From: Bacteroidota bacterium
Lineage (GTDB): Bacteria; Bacteroidota; Bacteroidia; Chitinophagales; Chitinophagaceae
Length of the DNA: 61,541 nucleotides
Reading direction: 5' to 3'
Assembly (NCBI GenBank): GCA_013285855.1
Contig: JABDGW010000005.1
Coordinates: 1-61,541, forward strand
Numbering within the stretch: the stretch's first letter is position 1; each line of letters begins with the position of its first letter. Shown piece after piece: positions 26,983-36,850 of this stretch. Position numbers and translations under genes: made by a program. Under the pieces are notes generated by a model. That model was not told where the DNA came from, ran no database searches, and saw nothing but the letters and a program-made list of their open reading frames with translations.

Positions 26983-27615
26983 ATGGCTGTACAAATTGTA
27001 ATATTTGAAGACAATACGAGATTAAGGCAATCACTTACTACTTTATTAAATGGCATTGATGGCTATATAGTTTGCGGTGATTATGAAAATTGTGATGATG
27101 CAGCAGCAATTGTTGACGAACACAAACCAGATGTAATTATTATGGATATTGATATGCCCGGCGTTGATGGCATTGAAGGTTTGCGCATTATTAAAGAACA
27201 CCGGCCGCAAACATATATTATTATGCATACGGTATTTGAGGATGAAGACCGGCTGTTTCAATGCCTATGCGCCGGCGCCAATGGTTATATTCTTAAAAAT
27301 ACTTCGTTTATAAACCTGCTGGAAGCTATAGAAAATGTACTACATGGCGGCGCTCCGCTTTCGCCTTCTATTGCAAAAAAAGTTTTACAATCGTTTCAGC
27401 ATACAACACAAAAAAATTTGCAATACAATCTTTCGGAGCGGGAAACTGAAGTGTTGAAATATCTTGTAAAAGGTTATAGTTATAAAATGATTGCCGCTGA
27501 ATGTTATATTAGCCTGGATACGGTGCGCGGGCACATTCGTAATATTTATGCAAAGCTGCATGTAAACTGTGGCCGTGAAGCTGTAACCAAAGCTTTACGC
27601 GATAATATTATATAA
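26983..27615 (+). CDS. LuxR-family response regulator
   Basis: 210 residues. A receiver domain (acidic residues FED at 8-10, phospho-acceptor Asp 55 in IIMDIDMPG, MHTVFED switch region, ILKN with the conserved Lys) is joined to a GerE/LuxR helix-turn-helix (about 148-205, LSERETEVLKYLVKGYSYKMIAAECYIS, DTVRGHIRNIYAKL). It lies immediately downstream of the propeller histidine kinase whose HisKA_3 domain is the usual partner for NarL/LuxR-type regulators, so they form a two-component pair. Target genes cannot be told; the flavoenzyme gene downstream is one candidate. Confidence 0.94.
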   Translation: MAVQIVIFEDNTRLRQSLTTLLNGIDGYIVCGDYENCDDAAAIVDEHKPDVIIMDIDMPGVDGIEGLRIIKEHRPQTYIIMHTVFEDEDRLFQCLCAGANGYILKNTSFINLLEAIENVLHGGAPLSPSIAKKVLQSFQHTTQKNLQYNLSERETEVLKYLVKGYSYKMIAAECYISLDTVRGHIRNIYAKLHVNCGREAVTKALRDNII

Positions 27616-27807
27616 GCACTTATATAATTTTTTTCACCAGCACTTTGCTTTTATGGCATCGCCGGCTGTGTTACTCCCTTGTACTTTTTGTTCATTATTC
27701 AGGTGTATTTCTAATTTTATACCTCTTGAACAGCTTTCAAAACAACACAAATATGCTATTGACTTTCGTAAGTATTATAACTAACTTTATTGCCAAAAAA
27801 ATTATAT

Positions 27808-29205
27808 ATGCTTACTCAGGAAAACATCACTCAACTAAAACAATCTCTTCGCGGCAAACTAATACAGCCACATGATGAAGATTATAATAGCTGCCGCAAA
27901 GTGTATAACGGAATGATAGATAAAAAACCTGCTTTAATTGTTAAGTGTGCAAACATTGCAGACGTTATTACTTCAGTAAATTTTGCAAGAGAAAATAATG
28001 TATTAACTGCAATAAGAAGCGGCGGGCACAATGGAGGCGGCCTTGGCATTTGTGATGATGGGCTTGTTATAGATCTTTCAATGATGAAAGGAATTAATGT
28101 AGATGCAGAAGCTCAGACCGCCTGGGTGGAAGCCGGCTGCACATTGGGAGATGTTGATCATGCAACACATGCATTCGGGTTGGCAACTCCCAGCGGTATT
28201 TTTTCAACTACAGGTATTGGCGGTATTACTTTAGGCGGTGGACTTGGCCATCTTTCAAGGCAATTCGGGTTAGCAATAGATAACCTTCTTGAAGCAAATA
28301 TTGTTTTAGCTGATGGCAGCTATGTAAAAGCAAACGCTAAAAAGAACGAAGACCTTTTCTGGGCCTTACGTGGTGGCGGCGGCAATTTTGGTGTAGTTAC
28401 TTCTTTTCTTTTTAAACTGCATCCGTTAAGCACTGTATATTCAGGACCTATGTTATGGGAATTAAGTGAATCAGAAGAGGTTTTAAGATGGTACCAGGAT
28501 CTTATTAAAAAAGCGCCTGATGAATTGAATGGCTTTTTTGCTTTTCTTACGGTGCCTCCATTTCCTCCTTTCCCTGAACATTTGCATTTGAAAAAAATGT
28601 GCGGTGTTGTATGGTGTTATACAGGCGATCTTGATAAAGCAGAAAAAGTTTTTGAACCGATCCGCAATTTTAAAAAGCCTGCGCTTGATTTTGTAGGCCC
28701 AATGCCTGTTCCTGTTTTAAACAGTTTATTCGATGCATTAATGCCTCCGGGTTTAAACTGGTACTGGAAAGCAGATTTTGTAAATGAAATAAATGATAAT
28801 GCGATTGATATTCATTTAAAATATGGAAGTGAGATGCCCACGCCGCTTTCTACAATGCATTTATATCCCATTAACGGTGCAGCTTCAAGAGTAAAGAATA
28901 AAGACACTGCATGGAATTACCGTGGTGCCACATGGGCAATGGTAATTGCAGGTATTGATGCTGATGCTGCAAACAATGATAAAATATCAAATTGGGCAAA
29001 GGATTATTGGGAAGCACTCCATCCATATTCTGCAGGTGGAGCTTATGTAAATTTTATGATGGAAGAAGGTGAAGACAGGATAAAGGCAACTTACGGAGAT
29101 AATTATGAAAGATTAGCTGCCATTAAAGCCAAATATGATCCCAATAATTTATTCAGGGTAAATCAAAATATAAAACCAAAGGTTAAGGAAGCCGTTGCTA
29201 ACTAA
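27808..29205 (+). CDS. FAD-binding oxidoreductase, berberine-bridge type
   Basis: About 465 residues from ATG 27808 (a TTG at 27790 would add six). The PCMH/FAD_binding_4 domain shows RSGGHNGGGLG, where the His is the usual 8-alpha covalent FAD attachment site, ITLGGGLGHLSRQFGLAIDNL and LFWALRGGGGNFGVVTSF. The C-terminal BBE domain is seen as YVNFMMEEGEDRI and YDPNNLFRVNQNI. The second attachment Cys of bicovalent enzymes is replaced (SGIFSTTGIGG), so flavin is likely linked only through His. Such enzymes oxidise sugars or alcohols; no signal peptide is seen. Substrate unknown. Confidence 0.9.
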   Translation: MLTQENITQLKQSLRGKLIQPHDEDYNSCRKVYNGMIDKKPALIVKCANIADVITSVNFARENNVLTAIRSGGHNGGGLGICDDGLVIDLSMMKGINVDAEAQTAWVEAGCTLGDVDHATHAFGLATPSGIFSTTGIGGITLGGGLGHLSRQFGLAIDNLLEANIVLADGSYVKANAKKNEDLFWALRGGGGNFGVVTSFLFKLHPLSTVYSGPMLWELSESEEVLRWYQDLIKKAPDELNGFFAFLTVPPFPPFPEHLHLKKMCGVVWCYTGDLDKAEKVFEPIRNFKKPALDFVGPMPVPVLNSLFDALMPPGLNWYWKADFVNEINDNAIDIHLKYGSEMPTPLSTMHLYPINGAASRVKNKDTAWNYRGATWAMVIAGIDADAANNDKISNWAKDYWEALHPYSAGGAYVNFMMEEGEDRIKATYGDNYERLAAIKAKYDPNNLFRVNQNIKPKVKEAVAN

Positions 29206-29368
29206 ATTGATTCGGGATAAACTTTTGCGTGCATTTATAGTTCAGTTATAACAATCAGTTTGAACATAAAATGCAAGTTGTTGTTCTATTTTATTTTATA
29301 CTTACAATTTTAGAATAAACCAAAACGCTCATCATTTCCGCAAAAGCGAAAATCTCATTCTAATCAAA

Positions 29369-30598
29369 CTATGCTGAAGTAATAACAGCACTGCGTTCAG
29401 CAGATTTCATTTTTTGTTCAAGCAACAAAATTGCTATGGCTGAACAAAAACATACAGCACTTAATACCCACCATAAAACATTAAAACCATAAAATGCAGC
29501 AATGCGACTTCCTGAAAGCGGCGCTGCAATTTGAGCAAGACTCCAAGCTATTGCATATAAGGCAGCGTATTGACCGCGGTTATGCAAAGCGCTGCGCTGT
29601 ATATAAAAGGAACTCATAAAAGGCATTGAAAGCATTTCTCCTATCGTAATAAATGTTATAGAAGTAAATGCCGTAAAGTGGCTTGTTGGCAAAACATTCA
29701 GGCAAGCAAATGATACTGCTGAAAGAAAAAAACCAATGCGTATAAAGTAAGTGTTTAGTTTTTTCCCTTCAATAGAATATACAAGAATCATTTCACTAAA
29801 CACTATGATTATCCCGTTTAGCGCCATTAAAAAACCTATGAAAGCTTCATTGTAATGCCACTGTGTTTTAAAGAAAACGGGTTGTATGGTAAACAATTGA
29901 AAAAAACAGGACGCGAAAAAGAAAGTAATAATGATAAAAGCAATATAGAATTTATCATTGTAGGCATGCAGCTTTTGCAATGGCTTATCTTTTAAAATAC
30001 TTGCTTTGCTATTTGCGTAAGGCAGTAGCTTAAATAACAATAATGCGGCAACAATATTTGTACTTCCATCAACCCAAAACAATAAATGATAATTGATGGA
30101 AGCCAGTAAACCGCCAAGCGCACCGCCTACGGCCCATCCAAGATTTATAGCAAGCCGGTTTAATGAATAAGAACGCGTTCTGTTTTCAACCTCACTGTAG
30201 TAAGCAATGGCAGCAGCATTTGCCGGCCTGAATGATTCATTGCAAAGGCTTAAAATAAATGTGCCGATGCATAATGATAAATATGTTTGAAGAAAACCTG
30301 TAACAATAAACATAATGCCACCCAATAAAAGTGAAGCAAATTGCTGACTATAAAAACCAAATTTATCCGTAATTCTTCCCCCAATATATGCACCGGCAAT
30401 CGCACCTGCACCAAACAAGGCCATCACAATTCCTGCCTGCGGCAAACTAAAATGCAATTGCTGTGTACAATACATAGTCATAAACGGAATAACCATTGTA
30501 CCGCTTCTGTTTACAAGCATAACCGCTGATAAATACCATGTGTTTTTAGACAGCCCGGTAAACGCATTTTTATATAAGATAGCTGTTTTGGAAAGCAT
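29369..30598 (-). CDS. MFS transporter
   Basis: 409 residues with twelve predicted membrane helices. The MFS loop 2-3 signature is GGRITDKFGFYSQQFAS (about 73-89), and the N-terminal half shows the usual pattern NRSGTMVIPFMTMY and AGIVMALFGAGAIAGAYIGG. The layout is close to the MdtH/YfcJ group of drug or metabolite exporters, but the substrate is not predictable. Monocistronic, convergent with the flavoenzyme gene upstream in the window; the 163-base gap between them has no clear terminator. Confidence 0.88.
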   Translation of the reverse strand: MLSKTAILYKNAFTGLSKNTWYLSAVMLVNRSGTMVIPFMTMYCTQQLHFSLPQAGIVMALFGAGAIAGAYIGGRITDKFGFYSQQFASLLLGGIMFIVTGFLQTYLSLCIGTFILSLCNESFRPANAAAIAYYSEVENRTRSYSLNRLAINLGWAVGGALGGLLASINYHLLFWVDGSTNIVAALLLFKLLPYANSKASILKDKPLQKLHAYNDKFYIAFIIITFFFASCFFQLFTIQPVFFKTQWHYNEAFIGFLMALNGIIIVFSEMILVYSIEGKKLNTYFIRIGFFLSAVSFACLNVLPTSHFTAFTSITFITIGEMLSMPFMSSFYIQRSALHNRGQYAALYAIAWSLAQIAAPLSGSRIAAFYGFNVLWWVLSAVCFCSAIAILLLEQKMKSAERSAVITSA

Positions 30599-30808
30599 AT
30601 TGCGAAAATAGAAACAAGGCCTGAGATTAAATATTACTTCACATGCCGTTCATAAAAATGGTGTTGATAACAGACCTGGGATTTCGTGCATCATATTTTT
30701 TTGCGGGTCGTGAATTGTTTAAAGGATAATTATAAGCGGTTAATAATTTTATGCTTTAAGTTTATCTTCCATACATCAAACAAGCGGGATTAATTATCGA
30801 AATTCATT

Positions 30809-31177
30809 ATGAAAGCAACAGATAATTTTTATCTGCAACAGGAAGAGCCGGTTAAAGGGGCCTTACTTGCATTGAAAGAAATTATTTTAATGCAGGACAA
30901 AGAAGTTACTGGCGAATGGAAATATGGAATGCCGTTTTTTTGCTATAAAGGAAAAATGTTTTGCTATTTATGGGTGCATAAAAAATACAGGCAGCCTTAT
31001 ATAGGTATTGTTGAAGGTAATCATTTTAACGAGCCATTTTTAATAAAGGAAAAGCGTTCTAGAATGAAAATAATGCTTATTGACCCAAACAAAGACTTGC
31101 CTGTTGAAACAATTATATTAATTATTCAGCAAGCATTAAATTTATATAAAACAGGAAAAATAAAAATTAAAGGATAG
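30809..31177 (+). CDS. DUF1801 family protein
   Basis: 122 residues. The pattern EPVKGALLALKEIIL, VTGEWKYGMPFFCYKGKMFCYL and the later Gly-containing strand PYIGIVEGNHF match the DUF1801 (YdhG-like) fold, small cytosolic proteins of unknown function related in shape to frataxin. No catalytic residues can be named. It is a single gene with 210 bases of empty upstream DNA on one side and 149 bases before the next gene. Confidence 0.8.
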   Translation: MKATDNFYLQQEEPVKGALLALKEIILMQDKEVTGEWKYGMPFFCYKGKMFCYLWVHKKYRQPYIGIVEGNHFNEPFLIKEKRSRMKIMLIDPNKDLPVETIILIIQQALNLYKTGKIKIKG

Positions 31178-31326
31178 CTACACTCTGCAATGTTTTTTGC
31201 TTATTGAATACTTTCAATCATCGTATTTGAATGTGTATTTATAATCATTTCTTTCCACCACATTCCGCTGCTGAAATGAGTGAAGTACCATGCGCACAAC
31301 ACAAAATAAGAACACGGCGATATTTA

Positions 31327-31704
31327 TCAGTTATTGCTGAATGGCTGAATGAGCAATGTCTCTATTTTGTTTTCATTATCCAGGCCAATTAATAACTGGA
31401 GGTCAGGTGTGCCCGCTACTTTATATTTATTAATGCCATTTGTTGTACTAATGTAGGTTACGTTTTGAAAATCATTTAGCGGAAAGATCTGTGTTTCAGA
31501 TATAGATTTAAAACTTTCCTGTGTAATATGGCTTTTAAAATTTTGCCCCGCCAATGCATACACACTATCAGCTTGTTTTGCCTGCAAATAATGAATAACA
31601 ACTTTAGAAATTGAATCAAGCGTAGTTTGACCAGATGTATTTGTTTGGCTGAAACCTGTATGCAGGAGTAATATAGTAATGATAATAAAGGCAACTTTTT
31701 TCAT
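31327..31704 (-). CDS. Small secreted protein (DUF3887-like)
   Basis: 125 residues with a Sec signal peptide (MKKVAFIIITILLLHTGFSQ, cleavage after the Ser-Gln region), giving a mature protein of about 105 residues. The mature part (VVIHYLQAKQADSVYALAGQNFKSHITQESF) resembles the NTF2-like DUF3887 domain found in secreted Bacteroidota proteins; FQNVTYISTTNGINKYKV and LLIGLDNENKI would be the beta-sheet. It lies alone; function is not known. The family match is moderate. Confidence 0.7.
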   Translation of the reverse strand: MKKVAFIIITILLLHTGFSQTNTSGQTTLDSISKVVIHYLQAKQADSVYALAGQNFKSHITQESFKSISETQIFPLNDFQNVTYISTTNGINKYKVAGTPDLQLLIGLDNENKIETLLIQPFSNN

Positions 31705-31779
31705 ATTAATTATTTAAATTAAAGTTAGCCGTAATTGCTTTAATGTACAATTAGTAATTATCAAAAATGATAGACTACT

Positions 31780-31811
31780 ATAAAGCCGCAGTTAGTGCAC
31801 TGCGGCTTTAT
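31780..31811. terminator. Terminator after the T9SS-sorted protein gene
   Basis: A perfect 12-bp stem (31780-31791 with 31800-31811, ATAAAGCCGCAG and its complement) around an 8-base loop. It sits 74 bases downstream of the stop of the gene at 31886-32917 on the minus strand; the weak T-run on either side suggests it can work in both directions. Confidence 0.75.
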
Positions 31812-31885
31812 TAACGAGTTCATACTTGCAAAAGTAGTTTGGCTGAATATGCAACTGGTTTGCATTAACCAGTGCAGCGGTTATA

Positions 31886-32917
31886 CTATTTTTTTATCAC
31901 TAATTTTTCAACCTGTACACTTCCATCATTCATCTGCATAGTAACAAAATAAATTCCCGGTGTAAATGATGAACAGTTAATGCTTTGCCCTGAAATAATA
32001 TTTGTTTTTTTAGAGTACACATTTTTATCATTCATATCAGTTATTGAAATACCGGTAATTTTTTTATCATTTGCACTATTGAGATTAATTGTAAACCCTG
32101 TTGTGGCAGGATTAGGATACAATGAAAATGCAGTATTATTTTTTACTATTAACTGGCTTTCATCATCAGCGGCGGCAAAAGCTGCCGGCGCTGCATTTTT
32201 GGAATAACTCACGCCTACTATTTTGTTTGCCTGGTTAAGTGAAAATGACAATAAAGGGCTATGATAACCTGCAACAAAAAAGCTAATGCCGTAAGAAACG
32301 GTAGTAAAGGTTTGCCCTAATACTTTATAAGAAATAACGGTAGTAGTTTTTACCATCAGCACTTTTTTAAATGTTCTGTTATGTGGCAGTTTTAAAGTAC
32401 CATAACCTACAGCTTTTACAGTGTCTTTATATTTTTCTATAAAAGGAGTGCCATTTTGTTTAAAAGTTATTGTACTTGTATCTGTAAAATTAGTGAGGTA
32501 AGTAAAAGGATAAATAACAAGGCGATACGGAGGAGACCATGTGACAGTATCTGTTGCTGACGCTGAACCAAAAGACTGCAAAGAAGTACTGCTGGTTTTA
32601 TAATAAAAATAATCTCCCGGAGCAGTTGATATTTTAGCTGCAAGGTTTGCCTGCGGAAATAAAGAGCCATATGGCGTGGTGCTTTTTTTCACATAACGCG
32701 TTGTATCAAAAGGTGCGGTTGAGTCTTTAAGCGTTGAATAATTCCATGTAACATTTGTTCCGGCAACAGGAATAGTTACGCCTGCAACTTTTGCACTTGC
32801 CGATACAATCCTATCACCGGCTACGGGATTAAGATCTGTGGCATGAAACACAGGCTGTGCATGAATTCCTGCAACAAAAAATAAAATGATCATTAAAGAA
32901 AGTAAAGTTGTTTTCAT
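31886..32917 (-). CDS. Secreted protein with type IX secretion sorting domain
   Basis: 343 residues. An N-terminal Sec signal peptide (MKTTLLSLMIILFFVAGIHA) is followed by a beta-rich domain of unknown function (about 20-255, many Thr/Ser/Tyr) and a type A T9SS C-terminal domain (about 264-343) with FSLYPNPATTGFTINL, ITGISITDMNDKNVYS, FTPGIYFVTMQ and VEKLVIKK. It would be exported by Sec, then by the T9SS, and attached to the cell surface or released. No enzyme motif is seen in the central domain. Monocistronic with a terminator downstream. Confidence 0.88.
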   Translation of the reverse strand: MKTTLLSLMIILFFVAGIHAQPVFHATDLNPVAGDRIVSASAKVAGVTIPVAGTNVTWNYSTLKDSTAPFDTTRYVKKSTTPYGSLFPQANLAAKISTAPGDYFYYKTSSTSLQSFGSASATDTVTWSPPYRLVIYPFTYLTNFTDTSTITFKQNGTPFIEKYKDTVKAVGYGTLKLPHNRTFKKVLMVKTTTVISYKVLGQTFTTVSYGISFFVAGYHSPLLSFSLNQANKIVGVSYSKNAAPAAFAAADDESQLIVKNNTAFSLYPNPATTGFTINLNSANDKKITGISITDMNDKNVYSKKTNIISGQSINCSSFTPGIYFVTMQMNDGSVQVEKLVIKK

Positions 32918-33146
32918 AAAAAAAATTGTAAAGTGTGTGGATTATTTGGTCTGTAAATGTATAAAGTTTTTTGTGCAGAATTAAATTTAGAAAACCAAAT
33001 TATCGTACCATCTGATATTTACCTATCGTAATGAAAAATCATGCTGATACGAGGAGAAACTTTACTTATAAAAATCTTCTCTGCACCTAAAATTTAGTAT
33101 AGTATTTATATTGCAGGATTAACTTGCAGCGTATTAAAATTTTTAC

Positions 33147-34403
33147 ATGAAGCAACCTGTTCCTTTCTCACCTTATCAAAAGCTTGCTATTACGGTGCTG
33201 GCATTAACACAGTTTACTGTTATTCTCGATTTTATGGTAATGTCGCCATTGGGTGATTTTTTAATGAAATCATTGAACCTGCACCCGAATCAATTTGGTA
33301 TTGCTGTTTCTGTTTATGCATTCAGTGCCGGGGTTTCAGGTTTATTAACTGCCGGCTTTGCAGATAAATTCGACAGAAAAAAATTACTCCTATTTTTTTA
33401 TACAGGGTTTATAACAGGCACGGTGCTTTGCGGTTTATCGCACAGCTACACCATGTTGCTTATAGCAAGATTAATAACCGGTTTGTTTGGCGGTGTTATT
33501 GGTTCCATTTCGCTTGCCATTGTAACAGACCTGTTTGCAATTGAGCAGCGTGGACGTGCAATGGGTTTTATGCAAATGGGTTTTAGCGCAAGCCAGGTGC
33601 TGGGCATTCCTATTGGTTTATATGTAGCCAACCTTTGGGGCTGGCAATCTGCATTTATTATGGTGGCAGGCATTGCAATTGTTGTTGCACTTATTGTTTT
33701 GTTTAAGCTGCAACCTGTTACCAAACATCTTGCCCTGAAACAGGAACGTACAGCTTTTAAACATTTATTACATACAGTTGCAAAACGCAATTACCGTATT
33801 GGTTTTACTGCAACAGCTTTGCTTTTTATTGGTGGTTTTATGATGATGCCTTTTAGCAGCGCATTTGCCATTAATAACCTGCATGTAACCGCAAAGCAAT
33901 TGCCGCTGTTGTTTATGGTAAGCGGTGTTTCTTCTTTAGTTATTATGCCGCTTGTAGGCAAGCTGAGCGACAGGATTGATAAGTATAAATTGTTTGTGAT
34001 TGCTTCCGTGTATATGATGGTGATTATTGTGTTGTACACCAATCTTACTGCACAACCTTTATGGTTTGTAATGATGTTTAATGTGCTGATGATGGCAGGC
34101 ATCTTCAGCCGCATGATACCTGCTTCTGCACTTACTACTTCAATTCCTGATATGCAGGACAGGGGCGCATTTATGAGCATCAACGCATCTTTGCAGCAAA
34201 TTGCAGGCGGTGTTGCAGCCGCAGTAGCAGGCAGTATTGTTGTTCAGAAAACAAAATATAGCCCGCTGGAACATTATAATACGCTTGGCTATTTAATTGT
34301 TTGCATAAGCTGCCTCACTATTGTGTTGTTGTATCGCGTAAGCAAAATGATAAAAGCAAAAAACATTAAACGCCCGGAAGTAGTACAGGAAATGGTTGTA
34401 TAA
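33147..34403 (+). CDS. MFS transporter (AraJ/PucG-type)
   Basis: 418 residues, twelve predicted helices. It opens with FTVILDFMVMSPLGDFL, typical of the drug or sugar efflux branch with a DFMVMxPLG motif in helix 1, and has the loop 2-3 signature GFADKFDRKKLLLFF and GKLSDRIDKYKLFV in the second half. These mark a DHA1-type proton antiporter; substrate unknown. Start ATG 33147. It is divergent from the T9SS-sorted protein gene, sharing a 229-base region in which I see no clean TAnnTTTG box. Confidence 0.88.
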   Translation: MKQPVPFSPYQKLAITVLALTQFTVILDFMVMSPLGDFLMKSLNLHPNQFGIAVSVYAFSAGVSGLLTAGFADKFDRKKLLLFFYTGFITGTVLCGLSHSYTMLLIARLITGLFGGVIGSISLAIVTDLFAIEQRGRAMGFMQMGFSASQVLGIPIGLYVANLWGWQSAFIMVAGIAIVVALIVLFKLQPVTKHLALKQERTAFKHLLHTVAKRNYRIGFTATALLFIGGFMMMPFSSAFAINNLHVTAKQLPLLFMVSGVSSLVIMPLVGKLSDRIDKYKLFVIASVYMMVIIVLYTNLTAQPLWFVMMFNVLMMAGIFSRMIPASALTTSIPDMQDRGAFMSINASLQQIAGGVAAAVAGSIVVQKTKYSPLEHYNTLGYLIVCISCLTIVLLYRVSKMIKAKNIKRPEVVQEMVV

Positions 34404-34459
34404 GATGATCATTTATTTCTGCAGTTGCGATAGTATCGTTCAACCAACAATCAACACTC

Positions 34460-34948
34460 TTATTTTTTGTAACTACTCATCAACTCCCCGTATGTTGGAA
34501 TTTGCTGCATAATCTGAGCCCTGATCTGCGTTAACAGGTAAACCTCTGCCTGGTAGAATTCAAATGCTACAACTGCATTGGTAGCAGCTTTGATTTTTTT
34601 ATAGTAATCTTCTGTGATTTTTTCCTGGTCTAACCTGTTTGAAAAATATTCAACCGCCAGTGAGTCGGCAATGGCAGGAGTCATATTACCGTATGCACGC
34701 GCTGTTCCTTCATACAATGCGAGCCTTGACTTTGCAAGTTTTTTATTCACCTGCTCGTATTCATCGTAAATTTTCCAGAAAGCAGCGGAGTCTTTTCCTG
34801 TAACAGGAACTAATTTGCTTACAGCTTCTTTTTTCTGAACACCTAACAGGTTAATTAAAGCATCTGCTTCGGCATCTGAAGTTTGAGAATAACCAATAGA
34901 TGCGGTACTGATAAAAAATATTGCTAACAGGATAATTTTATGTCTCAT
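34460..34948 (-). CDS. Secreted hypothetical protein
   Basis: About 162 residues from ATG 34948; the open frame reaches to 34975, but MRHKIILLAIFFISTASIGYSQ is a clear Sec signal peptide. The mature part is mainly helical (AEADALINLLGVQKKEAVSKL, AAFWKIYDEYEQVNKKLAKSR, DQEKITEDYYKKIKAATNAVV), reminiscent of periplasmic CpxP/Spy-like or Bacteroidota helical proteins seen next to sigma factors, but no family is claimed. It precedes the redox two-component genes, transcribed in the same direction. Confidence 0.7.
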   Translation of the reverse strand: MRHKIILLAIFFISTASIGYSQTSDAEADALINLLGVQKKEAVSKLVPVTGKDSAAFWKIYDEYEQVNKKLAKSRLALYEGTARAYGNMTPAIADSLAVEYFSNRLDQEKITEDYYKKIKAATNAVVAFEFYQAEVYLLTQIRAQIMQQIPTYGELMSSYKK

Positions 34949-35098
34949 GGAATAATTTTTTGCTAAGGAATGCAATATGCTATGAATTAAAAAATTTCAG
35001 CACATGGATTAATACGTTTAACCGTAAAATATTGAAGAGAAAAAATTTTGTAACAGGAATTATCCATATTCCTTTTTCATCATTCCGCGGTTATGCAA

Positions 35099-35112
35099 GC
35101 GTATGTATACGC
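35099..35112. promoter_or_regulatory. Short inverted repeat, possible regulator site
   Basis: GCGTAT and ATACGC separated by GT form a 14-base inverted repeat in the 226-base gap between the secreted helical protein and the REC/flavoprotein gene. It lies downstream of the flavoprotein gene and upstream of the start of the helical protein, so it could be an operator for the latter. No other evidence. Confidence 0.3.
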
Positions 35113-35174
35113 AAGGTTCTTGTTCATTGCTTTTAAAAAATTCTGTATTTGGGTACAGTTACAGATAATAATAT

Positions 35175-36833
35175 TTAAATTTCTGCGAGGTATTTATGTA
35201 CAAAGTTTATTGCCATTGAACCTTCACCAACAGCGGATGCTACACGGTTCATTGCGCCGGCGCGTACATCGCCTGCTGCAAAAATTCCGGGGCAACTTGT
35301 TTCAAGCAAATAAGGATCGCGTTGCAGCTTCCATATCTTTTGAAAATTATCGTAATGTTGTAAGTCCCTGCCTGTTTCTATAAACCCTTTGTCGTTTTTT
35401 ATAAACTCTTCACTTAACCATTCTGTATAAGGTTTTGCACCAATAAAAATATATAACGCTGATGCATCTTCTGTATATATTTCATCTTTCTCAACATCTT
35501 TAATTATCAATTGTTCCAGGCGTTCATTGCCTTTTGCTTCAACAATTTCGCGGTTGATGCAAACACAAATATTGCTAACACCTTTTATCTGGTCAATTAA
35601 ATAAGATGACATTGTATAAGACAGGCTATCTTTTCTTATTAAAATATTTACCTGCTTTGCAAATTTTGAAAGATACATAGCAGCCTGGCCTGCAGAATTT
35701 CCTCCTCCTACTACGTATACATTTTTATTTTTACACGAAGCTGCTTCTGTATTGGCAGCGCCATAATAAATCCCTGCCCCGGTAAATTTTTCAATGCCGG
35801 GTGTAGTTAATTTGCGATAATCAACACCTGTTGTAATCACAATTGCTTTGGTCATAATTTCTTTATCATCACTCAATATTATTTTCTTGTAATTGTCCTG
35901 CAGTTGTATTGCTTTTACTGATTGAGGCGAAAGAAAATCAGTTCCGAATCTTACCGATTGGCTGATGGCTCTGCGTGTAAGATCTGCACCGCTTAACCCA
36001 GTTGGAAATCCAAGATAGTTCTCAATGCGTGAACTTGTTCCGGCTTGCCCCCCCGGCGCTTTTCTTTCAATCAATAATGTTTTTAATCCTTCTGATGAGC
36101 CATATACAGAAGCTGCTAATCCCGCAGGGCCAGCACCAATTACTACCACATCATATATTTCATTTTTTACTTCAGGATTCAAGCCAATATGTTTTGCCAC
36201 ATCCATAATGGTTGGGCCTGATAACATCTTTCCATCTTCAAAAAACATTAGAGGCAAATCTTTTGCTGCAACATTATTAAGCTGCATCAATTGTTCTCCT
36301 TCTTCACTGTTCGCATCCAGCCATTGATAGGGAATTAAATTGCCTGCTAAGAATTCTTTTATTTCATGGCTCTTTGGCGAGAACTGATAGCCTACCAGTT
36401 TTATGCCTTTAAAATCAGGATGAAAATCATTTTGCCAGTCATTCAGCAAATCATCAATAACGGGATATAATTTTTCTTCCGGCGGGTCCCATGGTTTTGT
36501 AAGATAATAATCAAGCTTTACGGTATTGATAGCTTTGATGGCTGCATCTGTATCAGAATAAGCGGTAAGCAATACTTTTTTTGCGTCATCGTAAAACTCC
36601 ATTGCCTGCATTAAAAAATCAACACCTTCTATTTCGGGCATGCGCTGATCTGAAATAAACATGGCAACTGCTTCACCTTTATTTTTAAGCTCAAGCAAAT
36701 TGCCTAAAATTTCTTTTGCTGATGAGGTGCTAAGCACACGGTAGTCCTGCCTGAATTTATTTTTCAGATCTCTTGTAATGGCACGCAATACCTGCGGATC
36801 ATCATCAACTATAAATATGATTGGAAGATTCAT
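35175..36833 (-). CDS. Receiver domain fused to a thioredoxin-reductase-like flavoprotein without redox cysteines
   Basis: 552 residues from ATG 36833 (MNLPIIFIVDDD); a TTG at 36866 would overlap the kinase gene. Three parts: a receiver (1-125, phospho-acceptor Asp 62 in ISDQRMP, Lys in LTKPW), a glutaredoxin-like linker (about 145-215, with SPKS where CxxC is expected), and a pyridine nucleotide-disulfide reductase domain (about 228-552; FAD motif GAGPAG 233-238, NADPH motif GGGNSAG 376-382, late FAD motif FAAGDVRAGAMNR). The CxxC of thioredoxin reductase is replaced by YYGAAN. It thus probably senses or delivers electrons by flavin alone. It follows its likely kinase by 17 bases. Confidence 0.88.
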   Translation of the reverse strand: MNLPIIFIVDDDPQVLRAITRDLKNKFRQDYRVLSTSSAKEILGNLLELKNKGEAVAMFISDQRMPEIEGVDFLMQAMEFYDDAKKVLLTAYSDTDAAIKAINTVKLDYYLTKPWDPPEEKLYPVIDDLLNDWQNDFHPDFKGIKLVGYQFSPKSHEIKEFLAGNLIPYQWLDANSEEGEQLMQLNNVAAKDLPLMFFEDGKMLSGPTIMDVAKHIGLNPEVKNEIYDVVVIGAGPAGLAASVYGSSEGLKTLLIERKAPGGQAGTSSRIENYLGFPTGLSGADLTRRAISQSVRFGTDFLSPQSVKAIQLQDNYKKIILSDDKEIMTKAIVITTGVDYRKLTTPGIEKFTGAGIYYGAANTEAASCKNKNVYVVGGGNSAGQAAMYLSKFAKQVNILIRKDSLSYTMSSYLIDQIKGVSNICVCINREIVEAKGNERLEQLIIKDVEKDEIYTEDASALYIFIGAKPYTEWLSEEFIKNDKGFIETGRDLQHYDNFQKIWKLQRDPYLLETSCPGIFAAGDVRAGAMNRVASAVGEGSMAINFVHKYLAEI

Positions 36834-36850
36834 TTTAATTTTTTTATCCT

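Noticed and set aside
35175-36833. Ordinary thioredoxin reductase
   Set aside because: The CxxC motif is absent and a receiver domain is fused to the N-terminus; the name would be misleading.
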